From the NCBI RefSeq assembly GCF_013694095.1, contig NZ_JACEFB010000002.1:124001-188000 (forward strand): a stretch of 64,000 nucleotides of DNA, given 5' to 3'. Below, one piece after another: positions 39,390-49,270 of this stretch. A model generated the notes under the pieces. That model did not search any database. It had not been told where the DNA came from and was given only the letters and a program-made list of their open reading frames with translations. Source of the DNA: Thermogemmata fonticola (lineage in GTDB: Bacteria; Planctomycetota; Planctomycetia; Gemmatales; Gemmataceae). Positions within the stretch are counted from its first letter, which is position 1. Every line of letters begins with the position of its first letter. The translations under genes and the position numbers were made by a program.

Positions 39390-40136
39390 TCACTCCTCAG
39401 GTTCTGTCAGAGCACGGCTGTAACGAGCCAGAAGCATTTGGACCGCTTGGATAGTTTGCCATTCGCCAAAGCCCAGGCGGACTTCAGTACCGTCTTCATT
39501 GGCGTCGATGTTTTCCACGGCCAAGGTGAGGCCGCGATGGAGGTAGTCGAAAATCTCCACGAGGCGCGCCACCTGAGCAGGAGTCAGCTTGAGCGGCAAA
39601 GGTGGGATTTCGTCATCTAAAGGGCACCACGGAAGGTGGGCTGTGTGGCCCACGGTAGGGTCGTCATTGTCGATGCGGGGAGCGACGGGAAACGAGTCAT
39701 CTACCTTGATCGTGGGTTCTCTAGGACGTGTTGATGCAGGAATCACCGCGGATTTCTGGGCAGCAATTTCCTCCTTAGAAGCAGTCCGCCGAGAACTCGG
39801 CCCTGAGCGGTCCATTTTCTCGGCTCTACGGGCAGCAATTTCTTCCATCGATCCGAACAATATTATGGTACGACCAACGCAGATTTGGTCTCCCGCTCGC
39901 AGTCGGCGGATCTGAATTGGCATGCCGTTGACCCGTGTTCCGTTCGTGCTGTCCAAGTCCGTGATGATGATGTCGTCATCTTCCATTTGGACTTTGGCAT
40001 GGAAGCGACTGACACGTTCATCGTTGAGACGCAGGGAGTTGCCTTCCTCCCGACCGATGGTCACCGGTATAGGCAAGTCCCGGAAGACGCGTCCCTTGTC
40101 TACGCCTTCGAGTACCAAAAAGGTGACCTTGCGCAT
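39390..40136 (-). CDS. FHA domain protein
   Basis: This 248-residue cytoplasmic protein has an N-terminal forkhead-associated phosphothreonine-binding domain (residues 1-95). The binding residues are Arg29 in IGRE, Ser43 and His46 in RVSRFHA, and Asn65/Asn70 in STNGTRVNG. A charged linker (MEEIAARRAEKMDRSG...) leads to a C-terminal helical segment of unknown role (LTPAQVARLVEIFDYLHRGL). It is probably a reader for Hanks-type kinase signalling. No kinase is adjacent, although one lies about 5 kb away. Confidence 0.9.
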   Translation of the reverse strand: MRKVTFLVLEGVDKGRVFRDLPIPVTIGREEGNSLRLNDERVSRFHAKVQMEDDDIIITDLDSTNGTRVNGMPIQIRRLRAGDQICVGRTIILFGSMEEIAARRAEKMDRSGPSSRRTASKEEIAAQKSAVIPASTRPREPTIKVDDSFPVAPRIDNDDPTVGHTAHLPWCPLDDEIPPLPLKLTPAQVARLVEIFDYLHRGLTLAVENIDANEDGTEVRLGFGEWQTIQAVQMLLARYSRALTEPEE

Positions 40137-40380
40137 CGGTAGACCCTCGGAAATGCTTAGCCTGTGCCTGCAATTTTTTCTGAGTCAGCGGAACTTCCGG
40201 CTTTGGGATACCGCTGGAATCGATGCCGTATCTCGGCGAGGACACCAAACTTTCCAGGCATCTCGGTGGTTCCGTGCTTCTTACCTATAGCATAAACCCT
40301 AGCGGCTGTCAGGAGAATACCGAGTCTTTGCAGAGCTGAAAGGGAGAATAATGTGTCCAATTCAGCTTATAGCAGAAAAA

Positions 40381-41343
40381 TTATGCTAAAACAGGAAAAT
40401 TTTCCCATCGCTGGAGGATTTGTGAGATAACGTCTGACTCTTCACCGGAGACCGGAATCAACTGGGGAATGTGGCGAAACCAGGTAAGCTGGTGTTTGGC
40501 GAATTGGCGAGTCCGGGTGCGGATGCATTCGACGGTTTGGGACCAATCGGAGAGCCGTCCCTCCAGATAGTCCAGGATTTGCCGGTAGCCGAGAGCTTGC
40601 CGGGCCTCTCGGCTAAGGGGATAGGGCAGGTCACGCAGGCGCCGGACCTCGTCGAGCCAGCCGGCTTGGAGCATGCGGTCGATCCGTTGCTCGATCCGGC
40701 GGTAAAGAGTGTCTCGGGGCAGTGTCAGAACGACCGCGGGAATGCGACGGCTCACAGGTGCTCGTTCGGGTGAAGCAAAGGCTGGGGTGTCCCAGGTCGT
40801 TTGCCAAGCGGAAATGGGGCGGCCGGTCAGGTGGAACACCTCCAGAGCGCGGATGACGCGGCGCAGATCGTTCGGATGTAAACGGGCCGCTGTTTTCGGG
40901 TCGACTTGAGCTAAGCGGGCATGCAGAGCAGCGTGCCCGTATTGTTCCGCCTCGCTTTGGAGTTGCCGGCGTAACTGTTCATCCGCTGGAGGACCAGGAA
41001 ACAAGCCATACAGCAATACTTTCAGATACAAGGGGGTGCCGCCAACGAAGATGGGCCGTCGGCCGCGCGCGAGAATCTCCCGGCAGGCGACTTCGGCTTG
41101 TTCTAGCCACCAGGCCACGCTCAACCCTTGCCAGGGATCCAGAACATCAATGAGGTGATGCGGGACGCGCCTCCGTTCTTCAAGACTCGGTTTTGCAGTA
41201 CCTATGTCCAGACCACGATAGACGGTCATTGAGTCCAAGGCGATGATTTCGCCGCCGATTCGTTCGGCCAGTTCCAGGGCCAAGGCGGATTTCCCACTAG
41301 CGGTCGGGCCGGTCAGAATGTAGGCTTGCTCGAAGGGGTCCAT
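40381..41343 (-). CDS. miaA: tRNA dimethylallyltransferase MiaA
   Basis: This enzyme of 320 residues transfers dimethylallyl to A37 of tRNAs reading U-starting codons. It has the P-loop LTGPTASGKSALALELA at the N-terminus, DSMTVYRGLDIGTAKP, HHLIDVLDPWQ, FVGGTPLYLKVLLYG, and DLRRVIRALEVFHLTGRP. The segment LSREARQALGYRQILDYLEG and the ending TRQFAKHQLTWFRH are typical. The ATG at 41343 is where family similarity begins; the open frame continues 133 codons upstream without it. Confidence 0.95.
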   Translation of the reverse strand: MDPFEQAYILTGPTASGKSALALELAERIGGEIIALDSMTVYRGLDIGTAKPSLEERRRVPHHLIDVLDPWQGLSVAWWLEQAEVACREILARGRRPIFVGGTPLYLKVLLYGLFPGPPADEQLRRQLQSEAEQYGHAALHARLAQVDPKTAARLHPNDLRRVIRALEVFHLTGRPISAWQTTWDTPAFASPERAPVSRRIPAVVLTLPRDTLYRRIEQRIDRMLQAGWLDEVRRLRDLPYPLSREARQALGYRQILDYLEGRLSDWSQTVECIRTRTRQFAKHQLTWFRHIPQLIPVSGEESDVISQILQRWENFPVLA

Positions 41344-41477
41344 AGCTACAGGCGAGTCGTGGATCCGATATTTGGGAGTGCGCGCCGGTATTGTACGGCG
41401 GAGGGTCAAAGGGAGAGCGAGTCGACTGGCACAACTTGAGGCTGAGGGTACGACGAAGCCCGCATGTGGAGTGACAT

Positions 41478-42266
41478 ATGAATCGCATAACGGCCGCAGC
41501 GGATTATCTGATGGGTTTGCGGCGTGGCCGACGGCAGGTTCCCCATTTGCCGGAGGAGATCGCACCCCGAAACCTTCAGGAAGGGTATCAGGTGCAGAAT
41601 GCCTTTGTGGGCCGATTGCTCGCCTGGCATGGTGGTAAGACCTGCGGTTACAAAATCGCCTGTACCAGCCGCGTGGCTCAGGAAGCACTTGGGGTGTCCA
41701 CACCGCTGTTCGGCCGGCTCCTGACTGCGACATCCTACGCATCAGGGATCACTTTGCCTGCGGATGATTTTCTGGTGCGTTGTGCCGAGGTCGAATTCGG
41801 TTTTTTACTTGGCGAGGATTTGCCGCCCGATCGCGATTACACTGTCGAATCGATACGGCCTTGGGTAGCCGCCGTCGTACCAGCCCTGGAGATTGTGGAT
41901 CATCGCTTCGTGGATTGGCAAAAGGTCGGGGCGGCGACTCTGGCGGCTGATAATGCTATTCATGGGGCCTGGATTTCCGGTCCCCCTGTAACTGACTGGC
42001 ACCGCTTCGATCTGGCTCAGCAAGCGACTGCCTTGATTGTCAATAGCCAGAGGTGCTTTCCCGGTTCTGGAGCGGCGGTGCTTGGGCATCCGCTGGCTGC
42101 CTTGGCCTGGCTGGCCAACGAACTTCCTCGTTACGGCTTGTCACTGCGCGCCGGTGATTATGTATCCACCGGTTTGACCACGGCCATCTATCTGGCCCAA
42201 CCGGGGGACCATCTCCGGGGCGACTTTGGTCCTTTGGGCCAAGTGGAAGTAAGATTCACCTCATAG
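41478..42266 (+). CDS. 2-keto-4-pentenoate hydratase family protein (MhpD-like)
   Basis: This 262-residue protein is of the fumarylacetoacetase superfamily, hydratase/decarboxylase branch. It shows YKIACTSRVAQEALGVSTPLFGRL at the start and CAEVEFGFLLGEDLP with the metal-binding Glu pair. PALEIVDHRFVDW and DNAIHGAWISG follow, then HPLAALAWLANEL and LRAGDYVSTGLTT, which are typical of MhpD/DmpH. No other aromatic-degradation gene is nearby, so the substrate may be unrelated to meta-cleavage pathways. GGAG lies six bases before the ATG. It is divergent from miaA. Confidence 0.88.
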   Translation: MNRITAAADYLMGLRRGRRQVPHLPEEIAPRNLQEGYQVQNAFVGRLLAWHGGKTCGYKIACTSRVAQEALGVSTPLFGRLLTATSYASGITLPADDFLVRCAEVEFGFLLGEDLPPDRDYTVESIRPWVAAVVPALEIVDHRFVDWQKVGAATLAADNAIHGAWISGPPVTDWHRFDLAQQATALIVNSQRCFPGSGAAVLGHPLAALAWLANELPRYGLSLRAGDYVSTGLTTAIYLAQPGDHLRGDFGPLGQVEVRFTS

Positions 42267-42380
42267 CGGTTTCCTGAGATCGATGAGCCGAGAGAGCGAA
42301 TGGACTGAACTCTGGCGTAGTGTGGTATTTGGAACGTGGCCGAAGAAGTTCGGACCTTTTGGGCCGTCGGTATTGGCAGG

Positions 42381-43271
42381 CTATGATTCCGGCAGGGATG
42401 GCGCTGGGGGTGGCGGCTGGTGGACATCGATGAGCAGGGGCAGCAGTGCCAACTGGTCAGGCTGCTGGTTCGAGAAAGGGGACGGGGCGGTAAGGGGGAG
42501 CGCTCTACACCATGGTGACATGGCGAGGTCAGTTTCATAGCGGACTTTTAGGAGAAACAGCCCTTGCGGCGGTGCAGTTGGGCCGGCCGATCGGCGGTCG
42601 CGACGGAACAGAACTTCCTGCAGGCGGCTGATAGGCCATTTTCCTCGCCCGACTTCGATCAGGCTGCCGACGATGGTGCGAACCATGTTGTAGAGGAAGC
42701 CGTCGGCTTCCACCTCGATAAAAAGGCAATGTGCTACGGTGTAGAGATCAACGGCCAGTACGGTTCGCCGGGTGCTGAGCCGTTCGGAACCGGAGGTGGC
42801 GAACGCGGAGAAATCATGGCGGCCCAGAAGGGCGCGGGCGGCTTCCTGCATGGCGGCCACATCTAGTTTGCCGCGCACATACCAGGCATAGCGGCGGAGA
42901 AACGGGTCCGGTTGGTCTCCTGTCTGCACTACATAGCGATAACGCTTGGAGCGGGCATCCTTGTTAGCATCGAAGCTTTGGGGCACTTCCACCAGGCATG
43001 TCACTGCCACATCAGGAGGTAATTGGGAATTGACGCCCCGCAGGAGCGTAGAACAGTTCAAACGTGTCTGGCTGAAGAAATTGGCTACTTGGCTGAGCGC
43101 ATGAACTCCAGCATCTGTACGACCGCTGCCATTGAGACGCAGGGCAGGCTCCTGAGTGATGGCCGCTATCGCCCGCTCGACCGTTTCCTGGACACTCCGT
43201 TGTCCTGGCTGTCTTTGCCAGCCACAGAAATCGGTACCGTCATAACGGAGAGTGATGGCAAAGTTGCGCAC
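42381..43271 (-). CDS. truA: tRNA pseudouridine(38-40) synthase TruA
   Basis: This protein of about 296 residues isomerises U38-U40 of tRNA anticodon arms. Motifs in order are ITLRYDGTDFCGWQRQPGQRSVQ, the catalytic GSGRTDAGVHALSQVA (Asp53), SKRYRYVV, HDFSAFATSG, and EADGFLYNMVRTIVGSLIEVG. The GTG at 43271 is taken as the start because similarity begins there and the upstream ATG would overlap the asd gene. A Pro/Leu-rich tail of about 50 residues follows the conserved end (FLLKVRYE) and is unusual for TruA. It lies 29 bases after asd on the same strand. Confidence 0.93.
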   Translation of the reverse strand: MRNFAITLRYDGTDFCGWQRQPGQRSVQETVERAIAAITQEPALRLNGSGRTDAGVHALSQVANFFSQTRLNCSTLLRGVNSQLPPDVAVTCLVEVPQSFDANKDARSKRYRYVVQTGDQPDPFLRRYAWYVRGKLDVAAMQEAARALLGRHDFSAFATSGSERLSTRRTVLAVDLYTVAHCLFIEVEADGFLYNMVRTIVGSLIEVGRGKWPISRLQEVLFRRDRRSAGPTAPPQGLFLLKVRYETDLAMSPWCRALPLTAPSPFSNQQPDQLALLPLLIDVHQPPPPAPSLPES

Positions 43272-43300
43272 AGCTCGTGCCGGCCCTGGGAGCAGGGAGT

Positions 43301-44401
43301 TCAGTTGCGGGGTGTGACAATCCCGCGGCGCAGCAACTCTTCTGCACATTGAACAGCATTGGTGGCGGCCCCTTTACGCAGATTGTCTGCGACCAGCCAC
43401 AAACACAAAGCCTGGGGATGGCTGGGGTCTTGCCGGACCCGGCCCACATAGGTCAGGTCTGTCCCGGCGGCATGGATTGGTTGGGGCACTTCTCCCTGCC
43501 GTTCATCCAGCAAGCGGACACCTGGTGCCTGGCGGAGGGCTTCCCGTGCTTCCTCCACTGAAGGTGTGCGGTGAAACTCCACGGTCACCGCCTCACTATG
43601 GGCCACCTTCACGGGGACGCGGACACAGGTGGCACACACTCCGATTCCCGTATCGCCCAGGATCTTCTTCGTTTCCTGAATGACCTTGTTTTCCTCTTCC
43701 GTGAATCCGTTGGTATCGAGAGTCCAATCCAGGGTCAGGACATTGCCAGCAAGTTGGCCGCGGTGGGCTGCAGGAGGGGGGATAGGTTCCCCACGCACCC
43801 AGGCTTGCAATTGCGCCTCGAAATCCACCAACCCTTTGGCGCCTTTCCCGGACGAGGATTGATACGTGGCGACGACCACCCGTTTGACCCGCCAGCGATC
43901 ATGGAGGGGCTTGAGAGCCACACACAAAGGAATCGCCGCACAATTCGGGTTAGCGACAATACCCTTTTTGATTTGGTGCAACTGCTCAGCGTTGACCTCC
44001 GGCACGACGAGTGGGCAATCGGGGTCCATTCGCCAAGCTGAGGAATTGTCGATGACGATCGCTCCAGCGCGAGCGGCCAGAGGGGCATATTCCCGGCTCA
44101 CTGCGCTTGGAGTGCTTCCCAGGACAATCTGAACCCCCTCGAAAGCCTCGGCGCGAATGGCTTCCACAGGGTAGATTTGCCCTCCGAATTCAACGGTTTT
44201 GCCAGTACTGCGAGCCGACGCTAGGAACTTGATCGAGCGTACGGGAAACTTTCGTTCCAGCAGCACGCGCCGCATCAGGTCTCCCACGGCTCCTGTTGCC
44301 CCGACGATCGCGACATCCACACCCGCCACGCTGGTCGCCCCCGATAATTCTGCCTTTATGCTTGTTTCAGTCCCATACCATCTGTTTGGAAGCAGACCCA
44401 C
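43301..44401 (-). CDS. asd: Aspartate-semialdehyde dehydrogenase
   Basis: This 366-residue enzyme reduces aspartyl phosphate to aspartate semialdehyde with NADPH for lysine/DAP, threonine and methionine synthesis. It has the Rossmann motif AIVGATGAVGDLMRRVL, VIDNSSAWRMDPDCPLVVPEVN, the active-site Cys154 in IVANPNCAAIPL, YQSSSGKGAKG, and CVRVPVKVAHSEAV with the catalytic His. The start is a GTG at 44401, with about 25 extra residues before the Rossmann fold. TruA follows closely. dapA lies about 3.6 kb further along the window. Confidence 0.95.
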   Translation of the reverse strand: MGLLPNRWYGTETSIKAELSGATSVAGVDVAIVGATGAVGDLMRRVLLERKFPVRSIKFLASARSTGKTVEFGGQIYPVEAIRAEAFEGVQIVLGSTPSAVSREYAPLAARAGAIVIDNSSAWRMDPDCPLVVPEVNAEQLHQIKKGIVANPNCAAIPLCVALKPLHDRWRVKRVVVATYQSSSGKGAKGLVDFEAQLQAWVRGEPIPPPAAHRGQLAGNVLTLDWTLDTNGFTEEENKVIQETKKILGDTGIGVCATCVRVPVKVAHSEAVTVEFHRTPSVEEAREALRQAPGVRLLDERQGEVPQPIHAAGTDLTYVGRVRQDPSHPQALCLWLVADNLRKGAATNAVQCAEELLRRGIVTPRN

Positions 44402-44519
44402 TTAATACATCACATTAGTGAATCGAAACCTTTTCGGGAATGTGGGTCCCAGGAATTGGCGGGCATTGGGAGAGCAGGGATCGGCATCATGCCCCGACTG
44501 CCGGGGGGAGGTCGATGAA

Positions 44520-46007
44520 ATGCGTGTGGCTGTGGCGGGTTGCCTGCACGAGTCCAACACTTTTGTGGGAAGCTGGACCGATCGCCGCTGCTTTGTCGAA
44601 GGCTATCTGGGTTGGGGGGAGGCGTTGATACCCGTCTGGGGTCCTGCCCATCATGAAGTGGGTGGCTTTTTGGCTGCCTTGGCGCAGGAAGGTGTGGATA
44701 CAATCCCGATCGGAATGGCTTGGGCCACGCCGGGAGGCCCGGTGACCGATGCGTTCTTTGATGAGGTTTGCGATCGGTTCTGCACGGAATTGCGTCGTTG
44801 TCGTCCCGATGGCATCCTCCTGGCGCTCCACGGCGCAATGGTCACGCCCCGTTTCCATAGCGCTGACACCGAACTCTTGTCCCGCGTCCGGTCTGCTGTC
44901 GGCGATGACATTCCTGTAGCTGTTACTTTGGATTTCCATGCCAATGTCACCGCGGAAATGGCTGACTTGGCCGACATCATCGTTGCCTATCAGACTTATC
45001 CTCACGTGGATCAATGGCAGTGCGGATACAAGGCAGCCCAACTTCTCATAAGTGCCCTTCGGCAGAAACGCCGTCCCGTGACAGTTGTGGCCAAACCTCC
45101 GTTATTCATTCCCATTTTGGCTCAGGAGACGCAACAGCCACCGATGAGCGAACTCCTGGAGCAGGCCCGGCAACTCGAACAACGTCCGGGAGTGCTGGCG
45201 GTCAGCCTTGTGGCGGGGTTCCCCTATGCAGATGTGCCGGCGATGGGAGCCTCGGTGGTGGTGGTGGCCCAAGGAGACCAGCGTCCCGCAGCCGCCGAAG
45301 CGGCGGAAGAATTGGCTGCCTCTTTGTGGTCCCGACGTCACCAACTCCAGGTTCCGGCATATACGATCCCGGAGGCGGTCCAGCGGGGGTGCACGGCTCC
45401 GAGCACGCCTGTTCTCCTCATCGACCTGGGAGATAACATCGGAGGCGGTACAGCGGGGGATGGCACCCGATTACTGGAAGAGTTGCTCCGCCAGAAAGTG
45501 CAGGGGTTCCTGGCTGTACTCTGGGCACCTGAGGCTGTGGCCATGGCCCGTCAGCGAGGTGTGGGTGCTTCGTTAACCGTCACGGTGGGCGGTACAGACC
45601 CCCGCCAGGGTTCTCCCCTGACCCTGCATGGGATTGTGCGCGCGCTGCATGATGGTCGCTGGATCGAACCGGACCCTCGTCATGGCGGTCGGCGCTTTCA
45701 TGACCAAGGCCCCACGGCCGTTCTGGAACTCGACGATGACAATCTGCTGGTTCTCAATTCGCTCCGCACGCCGCCCTTCAGTTTGGGCCAATTGACGAGC
45801 CTGGGTCTGGAGCCGGCTCGGCGGCGGATGATCATCGTCAAGGCAGCCATCGCATATAAGGCGGCCTATACATCAATCGCTGGGACGATCCTGCCAGTCG
45901 ACACTCCCGGACCGACCGCTGCGCAACCCCATCTCTGGCCTGAACATTTTCCCTATGCTCGGATCTCCCGCCCTTTATTCCCCTTGGATGCGGAAGCGCT
46001 CTGGTAA
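44520..46007 (+). CDS. M81 family metallopeptidase (MlrC-like)
   Basis: This 495-residue protein is related to microcystinase C (MlrC, DUF1485/MlrC_C). It shows MRVAVAGCLHESNTF at the start, LALHGAMVTPRFHSADTELL, VAVTLDFHANVTAEMADLADIIVAYQTYPHVD with likely zinc ligands, and a C-terminal domain with DLGDNIGGGTAGDGTRLLEELL. Such peptidases usually cleave small peptides. The ATG at 44520 is preceded by GGGGGAGG. The open frame starts further upstream, but that part is unlike the family. It is divergent from asd and convergent with the RraA-like gene. Confidence 0.9.
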   Translation: MRVAVAGCLHESNTFVGSWTDRRCFVEGYLGWGEALIPVWGPAHHEVGGFLAALAQEGVDTIPIGMAWATPGGPVTDAFFDEVCDRFCTELRRCRPDGILLALHGAMVTPRFHSADTELLSRVRSAVGDDIPVAVTLDFHANVTAEMADLADIIVAYQTYPHVDQWQCGYKAAQLLISALRQKRRPVTVVAKPPLFIPILAQETQQPPMSELLEQARQLEQRPGVLAVSLVAGFPYADVPAMGASVVVVAQGDQRPAAAEAAEELAASLWSRRHQLQVPAYTIPEAVQRGCTAPSTPVLLIDLGDNIGGGTAGDGTRLLEELLRQKVQGFLAVLWAPEAVAMARQRGVGASLTVTVGGTDPRQGSPLTLHGIVRALHDGRWIEPDPRHGGRRFHDQGPTAVLELDDDNLLVLNSLRTPPFSLGQLTSLGLEPARRRMIIVKAAIAYKAAYTSIAGTILPVDTPGPTAAQPHLWPEHFPYARISRPLFPLDAEALW

Positions 46008-46023
46008 TCGAAAGCAGAACCGT

Positions 46024-46692
46024 CTAGAGGATGCCAAAACGCTGGAAAGCCTGGGTGGCGCTCATTCCTGCCGCCAAGGCCTTACGGACTTGATTTTCCC
46101 CGCTGACCTTCTCCTCGGCACGACGAAGAACTTCCTCGGCGATACTCTGAGGAATAGCCACGATACCATCGTGGTCCGCCAGGATCAGATCTCCCGGATA
46201 GACCAGCACTTCCCCGCAAGAAATGGGGACATTATGGGCAATTACCTCCAGCCGTCCCCGACTGTCAGCGGGGTGACAACCTACGTGGAACACCGGAAAT
46301 TGCATTTGCTGGATGGCTCGGCTGTCCCGTGTCGGACCATCGAGAATCACTCCCCGGCAACCGCGGTAGCGGGCAGCGGTCGAAAGCAATTCCCCCCAGA
46401 AACTCCACTGGCAAGGGGATACTACCAGAACATCATCCGGTTGCAAAGTATCGACGGCGGCTAGTTCGCCAGCATAGGGGTGGGCGGGGTCTCGCTCGCG
46501 TGCGGGAGCCGTTTGCACCGTTAATGCGAAACCGGCACAACGGGCCTCCGGCCAGAGAGGACGGATCCGAGGGTGGAATGCCTGTTGGCGGTATCCCAGA
46601 CTATCGAGAATGTCGCACACCACCGCCGTGTACAACCGGCCTAACCGCTCCACCCAGTCCTGCCGCTGAGAATGATTCCCTGGGGTTGTCAT
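46024..46692 (-). CDS. RraA family protein
   Basis: This 222-residue protein has the RraA / HMG-CHA aldolase fold: TAVVCDILDSLGYRQQAF, CAGFALTVQTAPARERD, GVILDGPTRDSRAIQQMQFPVF, and PGDLILADHDGIVAIPQ. The GD(x)RD-like motif here reads DGPTRDSR, and DHDG supplies the second metal-site segment. Members include 4-hydroxy-4-methyl-2-oxoglutarate/4-carboxy-4-hydroxy-2-oxoadipate aldolases and RNase E regulators. As a stand-alone gene, an aldolase or dehydratase role is more likely than RNase E control, but this is unresolved. Confidence 0.88.
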   Translation of the reverse strand: MTTPGNHSQRQDWVERLGRLYTAVVCDILDSLGYRQQAFHPRIRPLWPEARCAGFALTVQTAPARERDPAHPYAGELAAVDTLQPDDVLVVSPCQWSFWGELLSTAARYRGCRGVILDGPTRDSRAIQQMQFPVFHVGCHPADSRGRLEVIAHNVPISCGEVLVYPGDLILADHDGIVAIPQSIAEEVLRRAEEKVSGENQVRKALAAGMSATQAFQRFGIL

Positions 46693-46794
46693 GGTGGTCT
46701 TACCTATTGGTGGGGGGATGCGTCAGGTTGGATTCTTTTCCGCCGTTCTTCGTGGTTTCTCATAGCAGTTTGCCGGCAGTTTGCCGGTCGTTCA

Positions 46795-47844
46795 TCAACT
46801 GGAGGCGAGGATGTGGATGATGTCCCCGTCCTGAACGATATACGTTTTTCCTTCAGTGCGCATAAGGCCGCGGGTTTTGGCTTCTTTTTCCGAATATCCG
46901 CAGGCGAGGAAATCCGCATAGCTGATGACATTGGCCCGGACGAACTTCTCCGCCAGGTCTGTGTGGATGCAGGCGGCTGCTTCCAGAACTGTGGCCCCGA
47001 CCGGGATGGCCCAAGAGCGGCATTCATCTTCCCCAACCGTGAAGAAGACTTGCCGGCCGGCCCCGTAGAAAATGCCGCGGATCACCTCCTCGCGCTGCAA
47101 CTGTTGCAAACCCAGTTCCTGCATGAACACTCGGCGATCGTCCTCCGGGAGGGCTTGCAGCTCTAGCTCAAGTTTCGCGGGGGCGTGCAAGACGGTGGGT
47201 GACAACCGCTTCAACTCCGCTAGCTCTGGCTCTGGGATGGGTGTTTCCCCGCGGTTGATCAGTACGATTTCCGGCTTGAGCGTCAGCAACTGGAAGCTCC
47301 GCACCATCTTTTCCTCGTCTGGGTTCAGACCCAAGGCGGAGGCGGGTTGACCTTGTTCCAGCGCCTGTCCGATGCGTTGCAGCAGGCGTAGTTCGGCTTC
47401 ATCGGCTTCGATTTCCTTGGGGGGGCGAGCGCGTTTTTTCAGTTGCAACTCTAGCCGACTCATGCGATTGCTGACCACTTCCAGGTCTGCCAAAAGGCAT
47501 TCCTCCCGGAATCGCCGCCATTGTTCCACCCAGTCACGACGGCTGAAACCGTCCAGCACCACGACTATGGCGCCTGCCTCGCGGATGATGGCCAACCGGC
47601 GAGGGTTGTCCTTACGCTCTTCGGTGAGAAGGCCTGGCGTATCCAGCAGCGCTAGCTTGGCGAACACCGGTTCCGGTTTCTTGGGTCGATACCGAGCCGT
47701 GATGGCGCGCAGTCGGTCGTCTGGTACGTCCACCATCGCCGTTTGGCCCTGTTGTACCTTGGCAGGGTCCGGCCTTTCCCCACTGAGCCACTCGAAAACC
47801 GTGCTCTTTCCCGAACCGGCAAATCCGACTAGCCCGACTTTCAT
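46795..47844 (-). CDS. YchF/OLA1-type P-loop ATPase (divergent)
   Basis: This 349-residue Obg-related P-loop protein has G1 GFAGSGKST (where YchF usually has NVGKST), G3 LLDTPGLL, and a NxxE-type base-recognition motif in INRGE that fits ATP-preferring YchF. A coiled-coil insertion (LEVVSNRMSRLELQLKKRARPPKEIE) is present. The C-terminal TGS/DUF933 domain has QVFFTVGEDECRSWAIPVGATVLEAA, ISYADFLACGYSEKEAK and EGKTYIVQDGDIIHI. The ATG at 47844 has AAAGTC-rich context without a strong SD. It may be a second, divergent YchF-like protein rather than the housekeeping one. Confidence 0.85.
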   Translation of the reverse strand: MKVGLVGFAGSGKSTVFEWLSGERPDPAKVQQGQTAMVDVPDDRLRAITARYRPKKPEPVFAKLALLDTPGLLTEERKDNPRRLAIIREAGAIVVVLDGFSRRDWVEQWRRFREECLLADLEVVSNRMSRLELQLKKRARPPKEIEADEAELRLLQRIGQALEQGQPASALGLNPDEEKMVRSFQLLTLKPEIVLINRGETPIPEPELAELKRLSPTVLHAPAKLELELQALPEDDRRVFMQELGLQQLQREEVIRGIFYGAGRQVFFTVGEDECRSWAIPVGATVLEAAACIHTDLAEKFVRANVISYADFLACGYSEKEAKTRGLMRTEGKTYIVQDGDIIHILASS

Positions 47845-47996
47845 GCCTTGCTATCCGTGGGTTCCTGCGATAACCCGGCTACATACTTCCCGGCGAGGGT
47901 TTACTTTCCGATGGAAAAAACACAATGCCGCCTGTCGTTCTACGAGCTGGGCGGGGAAGTGGCTGGCGATCCGCTGAAAGGAACGACAGATTTGGC

Positions 47997-48890
47997 TCAG
48001 AGCAAGCCGTAGTTGATCAGGGTTTGCCGGATCCGTTGTTCACCGGCAGCGTCCAACGGACACATGGGCAAGCGCAATTCTCCAGTCCCGCGTCCGAGGA
48101 GCTTCATGGCGGTTTTGATGGGGATCGGGTTGGTGGCTACACTGAGCATATCCCGGCAGAGGGGGAAGAGTTTGTGATGCCAGCGTTGCGCTTCAGCGAT
48201 CTGGCCCCGATTGAAAGCATGGACCAAGGCCATCATGTCTTGTGGGACGATATTGCCCACCACACTGACCACGCCGCGTCCTCCGATGCTCATGAGGGGG
48301 AGTGTCAGGCTGTCGTCTCCGCTCAGCAGCGTTAGATCGCACAAAGCGGCAATCTGGCTAGCTTGGTCGAGGGAACCCGAGGCTTCTTTGACCGCCACGA
48401 CGTGGGGAAAAGCCTGAGCGAGACGGGCGATAGTTTCTGGGAGGATATTGGAGCCAGTGCGGCCTGGGATGTTATACAGCACCATGGGCAGGTCCACCGC
48501 TTCCGCGATGGCCGCAAAGTGACGGTAGTATCCTTCCTGCGTCGGCTTGTTGTAATAGGGACCGACTTGGAGGGTGCCATCTGCCCCGGCCTTCTTGGCC
48601 GCTTTGGTCATGCGGATAGCCTCAGCCGTACAATTGGAGCCGGTACCCGCCATCACCTTGAGCCGCCCGCGTGCCCGCTCGCAAACATAGGCCACGACCC
48701 GTTCATGCTCCTCGTGACTGAGGGTCGGGGATTCTCCCGTGGTCCCGCAGGGTGCCAAGGCCGGCGTGCCTTGCTCGCAGTGCCAGTCCACTAGCCGTCC
48801 CAATTCCGACCAATCGATTTCGCCGTTGCGGAATGGCGTCACGAGCGCTACCGTGACTCCTGCGAACATTTCCCCGCGTGTCGTGGCCAT
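47997..48890 (-). CDS. dapA: 4-hydroxy-tetrahydrodipicolinate synthase
   Basis: This 297-residue TIM-barrel aldolase condenses pyruvate with aspartate semialdehyde in lysine/DAP synthesis. It shows [54 protein letters not shown], Tyr139 in [11 protein letters not shown], the Schiff-base Lys168 in VVAVKEASG, and [21 protein letters not shown]. All catalytic residues are present. Its substrate comes from asd, encoded at 43301-44401. The selenoprotein-like gene lies 380 bases upstream on the same strand. Confidence 0.95.
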   Translation of the reverse strand: MATTRGEMFAGVTVALVTPFRNGEIDWSELGRLVDWHCEQGTPALAPCGTTGESPTLSHEEHERVVAYVCERARGRLKVMAGTGSNCTAEAIRMTKAAKKAGADGTLQVGPYYNKPTQEGYYRHFAAIAEAVDLPMVLYNIPGRTGSNILPETIARLAQAFPHVVAVKEASGSLDQASQIAALCDLTLLSGDDSLTLPLMSIGGRGVVSVVGNIVPQDMMALVHAFNRGQIAEAQRWHHKLFPLCRDMLSVATNPIPIKTAMKLLGRGTGELRLPMCPLDAAGEQRIRQTLINYGLL

Positions 48891-49270
48891 GACCTCGTCC
48901 TCGTCGATTGCCTGCTACCCTCTCTTGTGTTCCCGCTCGGAGAATCAGCTCGAACAGATGTCGCGCCCCGATCCTTTCGGTTCTTGCTGCTCTTTCTGCC
49001 TAGTACATCTTTATTCCCTGGCTGGCAGACATCCAAGGGGGAAACGAGAGGGATGTTCAGGCTTTGCAGCCTCGGCTGGGAATCGATGGCATATCTTTCT
49101 GAACAACAGCTCGGATTATCCCAGATGGTGAGAACTAAGAGACTCTCAGCGATGGCTCCCCATACACTGGCAGGGCTGGTCGTGTCAAAAAGTCACTAGG
49201 ATGAATGGGGGTTATTCCCAACGTTGTTCGTGCCGATGGTTGCCGGGAGTGTCATTCCCCCCTTCCGCGT
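48891..49270. other. Intergenic region upstream of dapA
   Basis: About 380 bases between the selenoprotein-like gene and dapA, both on the minus strand. I see no open frame with family features, no clear RNA and no strong hairpin. It probably carries the dapA promoter. Confidence 0.4.

Noticed and set aside
46750-46790. Short tandem repeat CAGTTTGCCGG near the end of the YchF-like gene
   Set aside because: Only two copies of about 11 bases in a short gap; too little to call a functional element.
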